From Vibrio sp. CK2-1 (GTDB lineage Bacteria; Pseudomonadota; Gammaproteobacteria; Enterobacterales; Vibrionaceae), in the NCBI RefSeq assembly GCF_021726515.1, contig NZ_JAKKCJ010000003.1, positions 124,001 through 188,000 on the forward strand: a stretch of DNA of 64,000 nucleotides, read 5' to 3'. The position numbers and the translations under genes were made by a program. Shown here piece by piece: positions 17,613-27,112 of this stretch (position 1 is the first letter of the stretch; the number at the start of each line of letters is the position of its first letter). The notes beneath the pieces were generated by a model. That model was not told where the DNA came from and searched no databases. It saw only the letters and a list, made by a program, of their open reading frames with translations.

Positions 17613-18539
17613 ATGCAGGAATTGCGACTAGTACTCATTATTGTAGGTGGGCTGGCGATTGCAGGTTTGCTGGTACATGGTATATGGACGAGTAAGAAAG
17701 AAGGTAAAGCAAAGTTTGCTGATAAGCCTTTGAATAAAATGGAGCCAAAGGTCAATACTCCGCTTGCTGATGATGCTCAAGAAGGTATCGTTTCTCACGC
17801 CACTCCGGTTAAAGAACGTAAAGAACCCGCTTTTCATATTGATGAGCCAGAAGAAGATATCGATCCTTTATTTGGCGAGTCGGATATTTCTTTTGCCGCG
17901 ACGGATGATGTTGTCACTGACGAACCTGTCAAAATGGAACTTCAGCATCAAACGGCTAAAACACAGGCCTCATTTTCTGAGCCGGAAAAAGCTGCTACCA
18001 ATGAAAATATTACTGACTCTGAAGTAAAGCAGGAAAAAACCGAATCAACCCCAACATCAGTTGGCTCTCAGCCAAAAGAATCACAAGAGAATAAACAAAC
18101 TGATAAAAATGACATGGAAGTAATTGTTTTCCATGTGCATGCAGCCGGTACTTCAGAATTTGTTGGTACTCAACTATTTGACAGCATGCAGCAACACGGC
18201 TTGCATTATGGCGCAATGGATATTTTCCACTGCCATACTGATACATCAGGAACGGGTAAAGTTTTATTTAGTGTTGCCAATATGATGAACCCAGGTACAT
18301 TAGCACATGATGATCCGGCAACCTTTACGACTAAAGGTATTTCGTTTTTCATGACTTTGCCTTGTTTCGGCGATGCGGATCAAAACTTTAAATTGATGCT
18401 AAGAACGGCTCAGCAAATTGCGGATGATTTAGGTGCCAATGTATTGGATGATAAACGTAACCTAATGACCCCAGATAGACTTTCTGCCTATCGTCAACAA
18501 ATTCGCGATTATGTTGCTCGCAACACTGAAGCTGAATAA
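17613..18539 (+). CDS. zipA: ZipA, FtsZ-anchoring division protein
   Basis: A 308-residue essential-type division protein. An N-terminal membrane anchor (about residues 4-24) is followed by a charged segment and a long proline-, glutamate- and threonine-rich linker (about 35-170). The C-terminal FtsZ-binding domain (about 170-300) starts [24 protein letters not shown] and contains [24 protein letters not shown]. It tethers FtsZ filaments to the inner membrane. ligA follows in the same direction after a terminator, the order seen in E. coli. Confidence 0.95.
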   Translation: MQELRLVLIIVGGLAIAGLLVHGIWTSKKEGKAKFADKPLNKMEPKVNTPLADDAQEGIVSHATPVKERKEPAFHIDEPEEDIDPLFGESDISFAATDDVVTDEPVKMELQHQTAKTQASFSEPEKAATNENITDSEVKQEKTESTPTSVGSQPKESQENKQTDKNDMEVIVFHVHAAGTSEFVGTQLFDSMQQHGLHYGAMDIFHCHTDTSGTGKVLFSVANMMNPGTLAHDDPATFTTKGISFFMTLPCFGDADQNFKLMLRTAQQIADDLGANVLDDKRNLMTPDRLSAYRQQIRDYVARNTEAE

Positions 18540-18576
18540 ACCGTTGGCAATGCAAGAATACTAGAAACGAAGATTC

Positions 18577-18602
18577 AGGCTCCTTCATAGGGGCCTTTTT
18601 TA
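18577..18602 (+). terminator. Terminator after zipA
   Basis: Arms AGGCTCC and GGGGCCT (one G-T pair) with a 6-base loop, then a run of six T, 38 bp after the zipA stop and 40 bp before ligA. Confidence 0.8.
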
Positions 18603-18605
18603 TGA

Positions 18606-20657
<2,052 letters not shown>

Positions 20658-20695
20658 TCTTTATTTAAATCGTTAATTAAGTCGCTATTTTTTGT

Positions 20696-20722
20696 AAAGG
20701 CTCCCAGCAGGGGGCCTTTTTT
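20696..20722 (+). terminator. Terminator after ligA
   Basis: Arms AAAGGCTCCC and GGGGGCCTTT with a 4-base loop, followed by further T. Confidence 0.85.
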
Positions 20723-20884
20723 GTATTTACTGATTAATAAATGTTTCCTTATATTTAATTTATTTATCGGTACTCAAAGGTTTAAGGGATTTCGTGAATG
20801 CTTTGTGTGAGGGGTAAATTTAGCTGGCTTGCTATTTTTAAATTAAGTTGTTGATTTTTAGGGATTATATTTTTATTGGTACTT

Positions 20885-20900
20885 TGTGATATTGATCACC
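20885..20900 (+). promoter_or_regulatory. Candidate CRP binding site upstream of chitoporin gene
   Basis: TGTGA, six bases, TCACC: nine of ten half-site positions match the CRP consensus TGTGA-N6-TCACA. It lies about 250 bp upstream of the porin start. Catabolite control of chitin uptake would make sense, and HPr, enzyme I and EIIA-Glc are encoded nearby. Confidence 0.65.
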
Positions 20901-20995
20901 AATGTTAGGGAACTTTGCGCTCGCTCATGTTTTTCTGTTAAAAAATTAACTTATTGTTGATGTTTCGCGCAGCGAAGTTAGTCTTAATCTCGTGG

Positions 20996-21010
20996 GTACA
21001 CATTGTGTAC
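20996..21010. promoter_or_regulatory. Perfect 15-bp palindrome in the chitoporin leader
   Basis: GTACACA, T, TGTGTAC forms a perfect 7-1-7 inverted repeat about 140 bp upstream of the porin start. It looks like an operator for a dimeric regulator; which one is unknown. Confidence 0.45.
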
Positions 21011-21148
21011 GAACATTAAAAACATAAAATTTTTGTTTAGTTAGTTTACTAAGCAAATTAATAGGAAGAATGCCTTGTTGCTTTCGGCGGCCACTTAAAG
21101 CCTCAAGGTTAAATAAAACAGCTATGTCCATTTTTTAGGAGCTTTTCC

Positions 21149-22558
21149 ATGGAAAAAAATTTTAAGATTTCAGTATTAACAGCTGCGATGATTGGTGCTT
21201 TTGCATCAGTACCAGCTGTTGCTCAAGAAGATCCAGTGGGTCCTGGTTATGCTAGTGATGTTTCAGAGTTTTTCTCTGAATCAACAATCAGCGGTAACTT
21301 AAACTTCTTTATGCGTGACCGTGAACGTGCAGGAAAAGACGCTAATGGTAACGACACATCAAAAGTGCCTAACCTAGATCACGGTTCTATTTTTGCTAAC
21401 TTAGGTTTTAACTCTGGTTATCTTGGTGGTGTAGTAGGTGCTGATATTGTTATCTACAGCACATTTGATATGTGGCAGAACTCGAATTTCGATCACGAAA
21501 TGAACTTTTTCGATTGTGATGCTCCATACGATATGGGTAGCAGCTGTGATAATTTTGAAACTGATAATGGCGTATCTTATGCTACAGCAGCCGCTAAGTT
21601 TAAATTCGCAGATACAGGTACGGCTAAATTAGGTTACTTCCAACCTTCTGTTCCAAGTACTTTAGGTGTTAACTGGTCTTTTGCTCCTGGTACATATCGT
21701 GGTGGTGAAATCGGTTATGGTATTGGTGGGTTAAGCCTAGGTTTTGTTATGGCTGACCAATATAAAGCTCCTTGGTTTAAAGACACATACGAGTTCCGTG
21801 ATGGCGGTGCTTGGGGACCAACTGGTAGCGATGGTACAGCTAAAGGTAAAGATGTTGGTGAAGTATACTCTATCGGTGCACGCTATGCGTTTGACAACGG
21901 TATCTCTTTAGATGTTGCTTATGGTGGCTTAACTGATGGTGATCGTAAAAATGCTCACATTAAAGTAAAAGGCACAACTGATGGTGGCATCTACTGGTCT
22001 CCTCAACTATATATGATCGATGATGATAATCAGTACGATAGCACTGCGTTCCAAGCAGCTATGCTTTCTGCTTTCTCTGCCGGTCAATATTCATTCCGTG
22101 CTGAAGCAACTTATACCGTTGCAGATTCAACAGATACACGTAACCAAGTTGGTAACTTTGCATATCGTTTAACTGAGCAATATGGTGGTTCTAACGGTGC
22201 TTATGATATCTGGTGGAATAACCGTTCAGATTATAACCATGATGGTGAGTTTGCAGCATTCCTTTCTGCATCTCGTGACTTCTCTGATATTGGTGCTAAC
22301 GGGTTTAGCGCAGGTGTAAGTACTGCTGGTGGTTTTGGTGCAAAAGCTGATGGCTACGATGACCTTGTAGAATATGCATATAGTGCATTTGCAAACTATG
22401 CAATTCAAGGCGGTGCGCTTGAAGGTGCTAATGTTAGCTTCTACTGGACTCAGTACTTCAATGATTCAGATGCGCCAGATTGGGGTCCTTACTCAAACGC
22501 ATTTAATGATGAAAATGACTTCAAACTTATGTTAACAATTCCATTCTCTGTTAAATAA
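21149..22558 (+). CDS. chiP: Chitoporin ChiP (OprD-like outer-membrane porin)
   Basis: A 469-residue outer-membrane barrel with a clear signal peptide ending VPAVA-QED (about residue 25). It matches the ChiP (YbfM)/OprD-type family in several blocks: NWSFAPGTYRGGEIGYG, ADQYKAPWF, YDIWWNNRSDYNHDGE and a C-terminal DENDFKLMLTIPFSVK that ends as outer-membrane barrels do. Chitoporins pass chito-oligosaccharides into the periplasm. The gene stands alone with a long leader carrying a CRP-type site, and is followed by a terminator and a small lipoprotein gene. The substrate is inferred from the family and from the GlcNAc genes in this window. Confidence 0.85.
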   Translation: MEKNFKISVLTAAMIGAFASVPAVAQEDPVGPGYASDVSEFFSESTISGNLNFFMRDRERAGKDANGNDTSKVPNLDHGSIFANLGFNSGYLGGVVGADIVIYSTFDMWQNSNFDHEMNFFDCDAPYDMGSSCDNFETDNGVSYATAAAKFKFADTGTAKLGYFQPSVPSTLGVNWSFAPGTYRGGEIGYGIGGLSLGFVMADQYKAPWFKDTYEFRDGGAWGPTGSDGTAKGKDVGEVYSIGARYAFDNGISLDVAYGGLTDGDRKNAHIKVKGTTDGGIYWSPQLYMIDDDNQYDSTAFQAAMLSAFSAGQYSFRAEATYTVADSTDTRNQVGNFAYRLTEQYGGSNGAYDIWWNNRSDYNHDGEFAAFLSASRDFSDIGANGFSAGVSTAGGFGAKADGYDDLVEYAYSAFANYAIQGGALEGANVSFYWTQYFNDSDAPDWGPYSNAFNDENDFKLMLTIPFSVK

Positions 22559-22588
22559 ACTTTGAATTATTAAATTAAGTTGAAGACT

Positions 22589-22620
22589 AAAAGCTGGGCA
22601 TTATATGTCCAGCTTTTTTA
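22589..22620 (+). terminator. Terminator after chiP
   Basis: Arms AAAAGCTGG and CCAGCTTTT around an 11-base loop, followed by T's. It ends only 15 bp before the lipoprotein start, so read-through could express the downstream pair. Confidence 0.8.
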
Positions 22621-22634
22621 TTGGAGCTGATTTT

Positions 22635-22994
22635 ATGTCAAAAATGATTATTCTATTTGTTGTTTTATTAGCGAGTTGTACTAATAAGCCTGTATCACCT
22701 GAAGATTTTTGGTATGGACAAGGCTATCGGTTTGGATCAAATGGTTATGATTTCGATAACTCTCAATTGCCGAGCTTAAAAGAAAAAGTGAAATTTGATG
22801 AGGATAGTTATCAGAAAGGCTATCTTGATGGTAAGAAAGTATATTGCGATCCTGACCAGGCTTTTAATAAAGGAATATCAGGTGAAAAATATACGGGACA
22901 GTGCGATGATAGTCCTCAAGATGTAAGAATTAGAGTCGAATGGCAACGAGGGTGGGATGCATTTATCGGAGCCGATATGATTAGGGTTAGGTAA
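22635..22994 (+). CDS. Small lipoprotein downstream of chitoporin (ChiQ-like position)
   Basis: A 119-residue putative lipoprotein with signal and lipobox LLASC (cysteine 15). The mature part has repeated FWYGQGYRFGSNGY, SYQKGYLDGKKVYC and EWQRGWDAF motifs, resembling DUF2799-type lipoproteins. In E. coli the chitoporin gene is followed by the lipoprotein gene chiQ; the same position here is suggestive, but I cannot confirm homology. The start at 22635 has GGAGC eight bases upstream; the in-frame ATG at 22605 lies inside the terminator. Its TAA overlaps the cueR ATG (TAATG). Confidence 0.7.
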   Translation: MSKMIILFVVLLASCTNKPVSPEDFWYGQGYRFGSNGYDFDNSQLPSLKEKVKFDEDSYQKGYLDGKKVYCDPDQAFNKGISGEKYTGQCDDSPQDVRIRVEWQRGWDAFIGADMIRVR

Positions 22995-23389
22995 TGAACA
23001 TTAGCCAAGTAGCAAAATTAACTGGGTTGTCGGCAAAGTCTATTCGTTTTTATGAATCGAAAGAGGTGATTAACCTACCATTGCGTGGTGAAAATGGTTA
23101 TCGATATTACACTGAGGAAATTGTTGAGCAGCTTAAATTAGTCGCGCGAGCACGAATGGTTGGGTTTAGCTTAGATGAGTGTAAAAGCTTAGTTGAACTG
23201 GCGAATGATCCTACTCGTCATAGCTGTGATGTGAAAGCAACGGCTAAACAAAAGTTGGTTGAGGTAAGAGAGAAATTATCGCAATTGCAACAGATCGAGA
23301 AGCAACTGACTCAGTGGATCAATGATTGCCCGGGAGATGATAATCCTGATTGCCCAATAATTGATAACTTAAAGGGCAACCAGAAATAA
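22994..23389 (+). CDS. cueR: CueR, copper-responsive MerR-family activator
   Basis: A 131-residue MerR-family regulator. The helix-turn-helix MNISQVAKLTGLSAKSIRFYE is followed by the dimer helix and a metal loop with C112 and C120 (NDCPGDDNPDCPII), the same spacing as E. coli CueR, which senses Cu(I) with these two cysteines. It would activate copA and cueO-type genes, neither of which is next to it. The start ATG overlaps the stop of the preceding lipoprotein gene, so the two are probably translated from one mRNA. Confidence 0.93.
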   Translation: MNISQVAKLTGLSAKSIRFYESKEVINLPLRGENGYRYYTEEIVEQLKLVARARMVGFSLDECKSLVELANDPTRHSCDVKATAKQKLVEVREKLSQLQQIEKQLTQWINDCPGDDNPDCPIIDNLKGNQK

Positions 23390-23443
23390 GCTTACAATAC
23401 TCTAGACACTAACTAGTATTTTTAATACACACTACTATCGAGA

Positions 23444-24298
23444 CTAGTATAGTAAGGAGTAAAGTTGTCTACGATATTTAGAGGCAAGTGCGTTTCCTTG
23501 CCCTAGCGCAGATAAAATGTCCATACACACCTTTTTAACTTCTCCATCATGAGCATGGAGATCTTTCTTCAAAACTCCCATCAATAATTGCAGCGCTTCT
23601 TCATCTCGTGCAACCTGATGATATTGCAGTGCTAAATCACATAGGCATGCTAGATTTGTTGGGTCTTCTGCAAATTGTGATTCTAGCGCTTGAATTTCAG
23701 GGCTGTCTGCCGCTTGTTCATGCAATTCTAATTTTGCCACCAAGCCTTTGTAATAATTATCTTGGTATTCAAGTGGAATGCTGGCTAATTGTGTTTTAGC
23801 AAGATCAAACTGTTGAGTCTCTAATAAACAATCAGCAATGGCGAGCTTGATATCACCACGTGAAGTGTAGTTTTCCGGTAACGTCTGCAAAGCGCTTAAG
23901 GCTTCTTGATGTTGGTTATTTTCCATTGCTTCAATGGCAGATTTAAGAGCCAAATCTTCTGGGCTAGGAAGGTGTTTCACCAGCATAGTTGTGATGGTTT
24001 CGATGCTTTGAGGCCCAGCCATGCCATCGACCGCTTGGCCATTAGAAAACAAAGCAATCGTTGGGAGAGACTGAACGCCAAATTGAGAGGCTAAAGCTGG
24101 CTCTGCTTCGCAGTTAAGAAAGGCGAGCGTGAATGCTCCTTGATATTGATTGGCAAGTGTTTGTAATTCATTGATAACAGAAGTGCTTTCAGCTACAGAT
24201 GGCGCCCAAAACTGGATAAGAACCGGTTGTTGTTGAGAAAGTTCTATCGTTGGGCGGAAATTTTGTTCATTAAGTTCAATGATGAATTCTGGCTGCAT
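23444..24298 (-). CDS. cnoX: CnoX (YbbN), thioredoxin-fold/TPR co-chaperone
   Basis: A 284-residue protein of the CnoX family with an N-terminal thioredoxin domain (about 1-110) and C-terminal TPR domain (about 115-284, ending [13 protein letters not shown] as in E. coli). CnoX protects proteins from oxidation and delivers them to GroEL and DnaK. The active-site region reads WAPSVAES, with no cysteine where E. coli has SQHC, while the second cysteine, C63 in FLNCEAEP, is kept. I chose the ATG at 24298, preceded by AAGGA at seven bases and giving the E. coli length. Confidence 0.93.
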   Translation of the reverse strand: MQPEFIIELNEQNFRPTIELSQQQPVLIQFWAPSVAESTSVINELQTLANQYQGAFTLAFLNCEAEPALASQFGVQSLPTIALFSNGQAVDGMAGPQSIETITTMLVKHLPSPEDLALKSAIEAMENNQHQEALSALQTLPENYTSRGDIKLAIADCLLETQQFDLAKTQLASIPLEYQDNYYKGLVAKLELHEQAADSPEIQALESQFAEDPTNLACLCDLALQYHQVARDEEALQLLMGVLKKDLHAHDGEVKKVCMDILSALGQGNALASKYRRQLYSLLY

Positions 24299-24465
24299 CT
24301 CAATATCCTTGAAAGTCACTTGGGTGTAGTAGGCTCAGGAGGCCTAAATCATTTATATAACAATGAGGTCGCCACTATGATAATTCAAGGTAGTAGGGTA
24401 ATAAGATAAAGGTGAAAGTCACTTGCTTGATTTTTTAAATAAATACTCGAAAAGTTTTTCTGCCA

Positions 24466-24534
24466 TTAGAACATCAAAAAAATAGTACATACAATGGCTA
24501 TACACAGCCAGTTAAGTTGGTTGAGGGTCATCAT
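24466..24534 (-). CDS. Candidate 21-22-residue single-span membrane microprotein
   Basis: A very short ORF with two adjacent start codons (ATG at 24534 and 24531) and GGAG placed four and seven bases before them, an excellent site for the second. The product MTLNQLNWLCIAIVCTIFLMF is a short polar head followed by one hydrophobic segment that could span the membrane, the usual shape of bacterial regulatory microproteins. I recognise no family. It lies 95 bp downstream of yfcH on the same strand, with a tandem repeat in its putative promoter region. Chance occurrence is possible. Confidence 0.45.
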   Translation of the reverse strand: MMTLNQLNWLCIAIVCTIFLMF

Positions 24535-24563
24535 ACAACTCCATTAATACGCCTCTTGATAAT

Positions 24564-24611
24564 GGTATAATGACACACGATTATTAAGGTTTAATGACAT
24601 GTAATTATTGA
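24564..24611. repeat. Two tandem 24-bp repeats upstream of the candidate microprotein
   Basis: Unit 1 is 24564-24587 and unit 2 is 24588-24611; 18 of 24 positions match, including GGTWTAATGACA and ATTATT. They lie 30-77 bp upstream of the small ORF on the minus strand and could be repeated binding sites. Confidence 0.6.
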
Positions 24612-24629
24612 GGGGTTAAACTTGTTAGA

Positions 24630-25547
24630 TTAGTTCTCTCGAGCATGAAAAATTTGTTTTAGTGCGGGCTCTAAGTGAGAAAAAGTGAATATAAAACCAA
24701 GTTCCGTTAAGTGTTTTGGTTTGGCTCTCACACTATCAAAGAGTAATTGTGATGACTCGCCCATGATGAGTTTCATCATCCATTGAGGCGTTGTCATTAT
24801 CGCCGGACGTTTTAATGTTTTTGCTAAGCTATAACTAAACGCGAGATTTGTGACCGGATGAGGCGCACTTAGGTTGAAAATGCCATTGGCTTTATGATGA
24901 TTGGCTAAGTATGCAATTGCTCTTGCAGCGTCTTGTAAGTGTATCCATGGCATATATTGTTCACCGGTGCCCATTTTACCACCAACACCAAGCTTGAACG
25001 GTGGCAGCATGGCAGCTAAAGCACCACCTTCTGTGCCGAGTACTATGCCTGTTCTTAATAAGCATACTCGTGTTTTATCGCTTTGTACTTGTAATGCAAT
25101 AGATTCCCATTGTTGACAAACTTTGAAAGGGAAACCGCCTTTAGCAAGGGGAGTATTTTCATACACTTGCTGCTTATCTTTATCACCATAGATACCGACT
25201 GCCGATCCACTAATTAAACATTTTGGTGGCGAGCTACTTTTTTTGATGAGATCGACAAGTTGTTGTGTGGTATTCCAGCGGCTATGACATATTTTCTGTT
25301 TCTGAGTGGATGACCAGCGCTTTGCTGCAATCGGCTCACCCGCAAGATTGATCACGATATCTATATGATTAAGATCAGAGAAGTTAGATAATTTGTTGAT
25401 ATAGTCAATGTTTGAAAAGTCAGCATGTCGTAATGCGGATTTGGCTTTTTTCTGTGAGCGTGTCAGCACAGTAATTTGATGACCCGTGAGATGTTTAATT
25501 AACTCACAGCCGATAAAACCTGTTCCTCCAGTGATTAATATATGCAT
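24630..25547 (-). CDS. yfcH: TIGR01777-family NAD(P)-binding protein YfcH
   Basis: A 305-residue Rossmann-fold protein of the extended SDR type (TIGR01777/YfcH). The N-terminal nucleotide-binding motif is ITGGTGFIG (about 4-12), INLAGEPIAAKRWS is the family hallmark, and a C-terminal DUF1731-like segment contains PQWMMKLIMGE. The biochemical role is unknown; distant relatives influence cell division in cyanobacteria. It is divergent from yfcE, with 88 bp between the starts. Confidence 0.9.
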   Translation of the reverse strand: MHILITGGTGFIGCELIKHLTGHQITVLTRSQKKAKSALRHADFSNIDYINKLSNFSDLNHIDIVINLAGEPIAAKRWSSTQKQKICHSRWNTTQQLVDLIKKSSSPPKCLISGSAVGIYGDKDKQQVYENTPLAKGGFPFKVCQQWESIALQVQSDKTRVCLLRTGIVLGTEGGALAAMLPPFKLGVGGKMGTGEQYMPWIHLQDAARAIAYLANHHKANGIFNLSAPHPVTNLAFSYSLAKTLKRPAIMTTPQWMMKLIMGESSQLLFDSVRAKPKHLTELGFIFTFSHLEPALKQIFHAREN

Positions 25548-25635
25548 AACCTCTCCTTATTTCTCACTATCATTATAGCGTTAGGAGTGACTTCTGCGAG
25601 GGCTATTTTAACTCATCCCACAAAGTGATAATGGT

Positions 25636-26187
25636 ATGAAACTCTTTTTTATTTCGGACTTACATGGTTGCCTTGACGCGACTAAAACAGCATTGAAGCA
25701 TTTTGAACGTTCGAAAGCTGAGTATCTTATTCTATTGGGGGATGTGCTCAATCATGGTCCTCGTAACCCTGTCCCCGCTGATTATGCTCCAGCTGCGGTC
25801 GCTCAATTACTCAATCAATACAAATCTCATATTATTGCGGTTCGCGGTAATTGTGATAGCGAAGTTGATCAGATGCTTTTAGAGTTTCCCATGATGAGTG
25901 ACTATACGATGGTACTTTTAGACTCTGGGAAAAAATTATTCCTAACTCACGGGCATATATATAACCAACAACATCTACCGCTTATTAATGCAGGAGATAC
26001 GTTATGCCATGGGCACAGCCATATTCCACAAGCCGATTGGGTAGGAGAGCACTTTATCTTTAATCCAGGCTCTACCACCTTTCCTCGCGGCCAAATTGAG
26101 GCGAGTTATGGCATATATGAAGAGGGAGTATTTAAAGTCTTCAAGCTAAATGGTGGTGAAGAGATTTTAAGCGGTAAGTATCAATAA
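25636..26187 (+). CDS. yfcE: YfcE-type metallo-phosphodiesterase
   Basis: A 183-residue calcineurin-like phosphoesterase. The metal ligands are visible in order: SDLHG (about 7-11), GDVLNHGPRN (35-44), GNCDSE (75-80), THGH (108-111) and GHSHIPQ (131-137). E. coli YfcE hydrolyses phosphodiester model substrates with Mn2+; the natural substrate is unknown. It is divergent from yfcH and likely monocistronic. Confidence 0.93.
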   Translation: MKLFFISDLHGCLDATKTALKHFERSKAEYLILLGDVLNHGPRNPVPADYAPAAVAQLLNQYKSHIIAVRGNCDSEVDQMLLEFPMMSDYTMVLLDSGKKLFLTHGHIYNQQHLPLINAGDTLCHGHSHIPQADWVGEHFIFNPGSTTFPRGQIEASYGIYEEGVFKVFKLNGGEEILSGKYQ

Positions 26188-26190
26188 ACT

Positions 26191-26208
26191 AGTTACTTGG
26201 ATATATCC
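26191..26208. repeat. Half-copy of the GTTACTTGGGTATA intergenic repeat
   Basis: AGTTACTTGGATATATCC just after the yfcE stop resembles the units at 4544-4582 (one substitution in the core). No second arm is seen. Confidence 0.4.
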
Positions 26209-26218
26209 GCAGTTGAGG

Positions 26219-26494
26219 TTATTTACTATCACTATGCCCTAGGTTTCTATCTGGGGCGATAATGTCACGAACCCGTTGCTTGAGCACTTTCGCCTCGGGA
26301 AATCCATGATCCGTCTTTCTTTCCCAAATAACCTGGCCATTACAGAAAATCTCAAATCGCCCACCAGTATCCGGATGTAGAGCAACACTTTCTATTTCTT
26401 CGCTAAAAGTATGGAGTAGTTCTTGGCTTAGCCACGAAGCACGCAGCATCCAATTACATTGGCGACAGTAAAAGATTTCAACTTTAGCTTTCAT
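26219..26494 (-). CDS. SelW/Rdx-type thioredoxin-like protein
   Basis: A 91-residue protein of the SelT/SelW/SelH (Rdx) family, small thioredoxin-fold redox proteins. The motif VEIFYCRQCNWMLRA puts a CxxC where eukaryotic members have Cys-x-x-Sec, and GGRFEIFCNGQVIWERK is the conserved second block. No selenocysteine codon is involved. The ATG at 26494 has TTGGAG six bases upstream; the longer frame to 26536 lacks support. The physiological partner is unknown. Confidence 0.88.
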   Translation of the reverse strand: MKAKVEIFYCRQCNWMLRASWLSQELLHTFSEEIESVALHPDTGGRFEIFCNGQVIWERKTDHGFPEAKVLKQRVRDIIAPDRNLGHSDSK

Positions 26495-26597
26495 GTGGCA
26501 CTCCAATTCAATTGTTAGGTAAGAACAGTTAGGCAAGAAAAGTTAGCTAAGAAAAAGGGCAAGCGGTTGACTTGCCCTTGTGTTATTTGAGGAAATG

Positions 26598-27104
26598 TTA
26601 TTGAGAGAATAAAACGGTTGAGCCATGCGCCAAGCTGGTAAGCAATAAAGTGCGGTCATTGACCACATCGATTTTTCGGCTTTGTTGCGCATTAATCTTA
26701 AATAGCGTTTTCAGTTTTTCGACTTGCACAGGTGTTATCTGAGTGATTGGTGTCGTCGAAATATCTTTAAACTCGCTGGCATCAACAATCAAGTAATGGT
26801 CGCTAAGTTCCCAGCTGCCCGATTCTGAAATGATGATTTCAACCGGTTTCTCGATATCTTTGCTCGTAAAAATCAGTGTCGAGTTTTTGATATAAGTTTG
26901 GTTTGGCAGGTATTTAACGGTTGATGAAATACTCGCTTTGTCTAGATGCTGAATTTTTTGATCCCAAAAATTCATATAAGCAATCGTCGTGGACTGCCAT
27001 TCTCTTGAGGTCAGTTCTTGTTTTAATTTGATATCACCCTGCCAATAGTTCCATGAACCTATTAGAGCTACAACAAGTGCGATAATCGATATTGTCTTTT
27101 TCAT
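26598..27104 (-). CDS. toxS: ToxS, periplasmic partner of ToxR
   Basis: A 168-residue inner-membrane protein with one N-terminal transmembrane segment (about 4-21) and a periplasmic domain. Conserved ToxS blocks are visible: LKQELTSREWQS, VKYLPNQTY, SESGSWELSDHYLIVDASEFKDIS and a C-terminal KINAQQSRKIDVVNDRTLLLTSLAHGSTVLFS. ToxS stabilises and enhances ToxR and forms with it a bile-sensing heterodimer in known species. The ATG at 27104 lies 8 bp after the toxR stop, with its ribosome-binding site overlapping that stop, so the pair is coupled. Confidence 0.95.
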   Translation of the reverse strand: MKKTISIIALVVALIGSWNYWQGDIKLKQELTSREWQSTTIAYMNFWDQKIQHLDKASISSTVKYLPNQTYIKNSTLIFTSKDIEKPVEIIISESGSWELSDHYLIVDASEFKDISTTPITQITPVQVEKLKTLFKINAQQSRKIDVVNDRTLLLTSLAHGSTVLFSQ

Positions 27105-27112
27105 GGTAGCCT

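Larger units (their letters stand above)
20658..21148 (+). other. Long leader/promoter region of the chitoporin gene
   Basis: About 490 bp without a supported gene. It holds the ligA terminator, a strong CRP-site match (20885-20900) and a short palindrome (20996-21010). The rest is AT-rich. A small antisense ORF here has no family resemblance or ribosome-binding site. Confidence 0.6.
24299..24629 (-). other. Intergenic region between cnoX and yfcH
   Basis: About 330 bp. It holds a candidate 22-codon ORF (24466-24534, minus) and a 24-bp tandem duplication (24564-24611). Nothing else stands out. Confidence 0.6.

Noticed and set aside
20963..20976. TTCGC/GCGAA mini-palindrome upstream of chiP
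   Set aside because: Only 5-bp arms; expected by chance at this frequency.
20946..21131. 61-codon antisense frame in the chitoporin leader
   Set aside because: No plausible start site, no hydrophobic or domain pattern, and it covers likely promoter elements.
26219..26494. Possible selenoprotein with a UGA-Sec codon
   Set aside because: The redox motif is Cys-x-x-Cys with no internal TGA; it is a cysteine-containing SelW-like protein.
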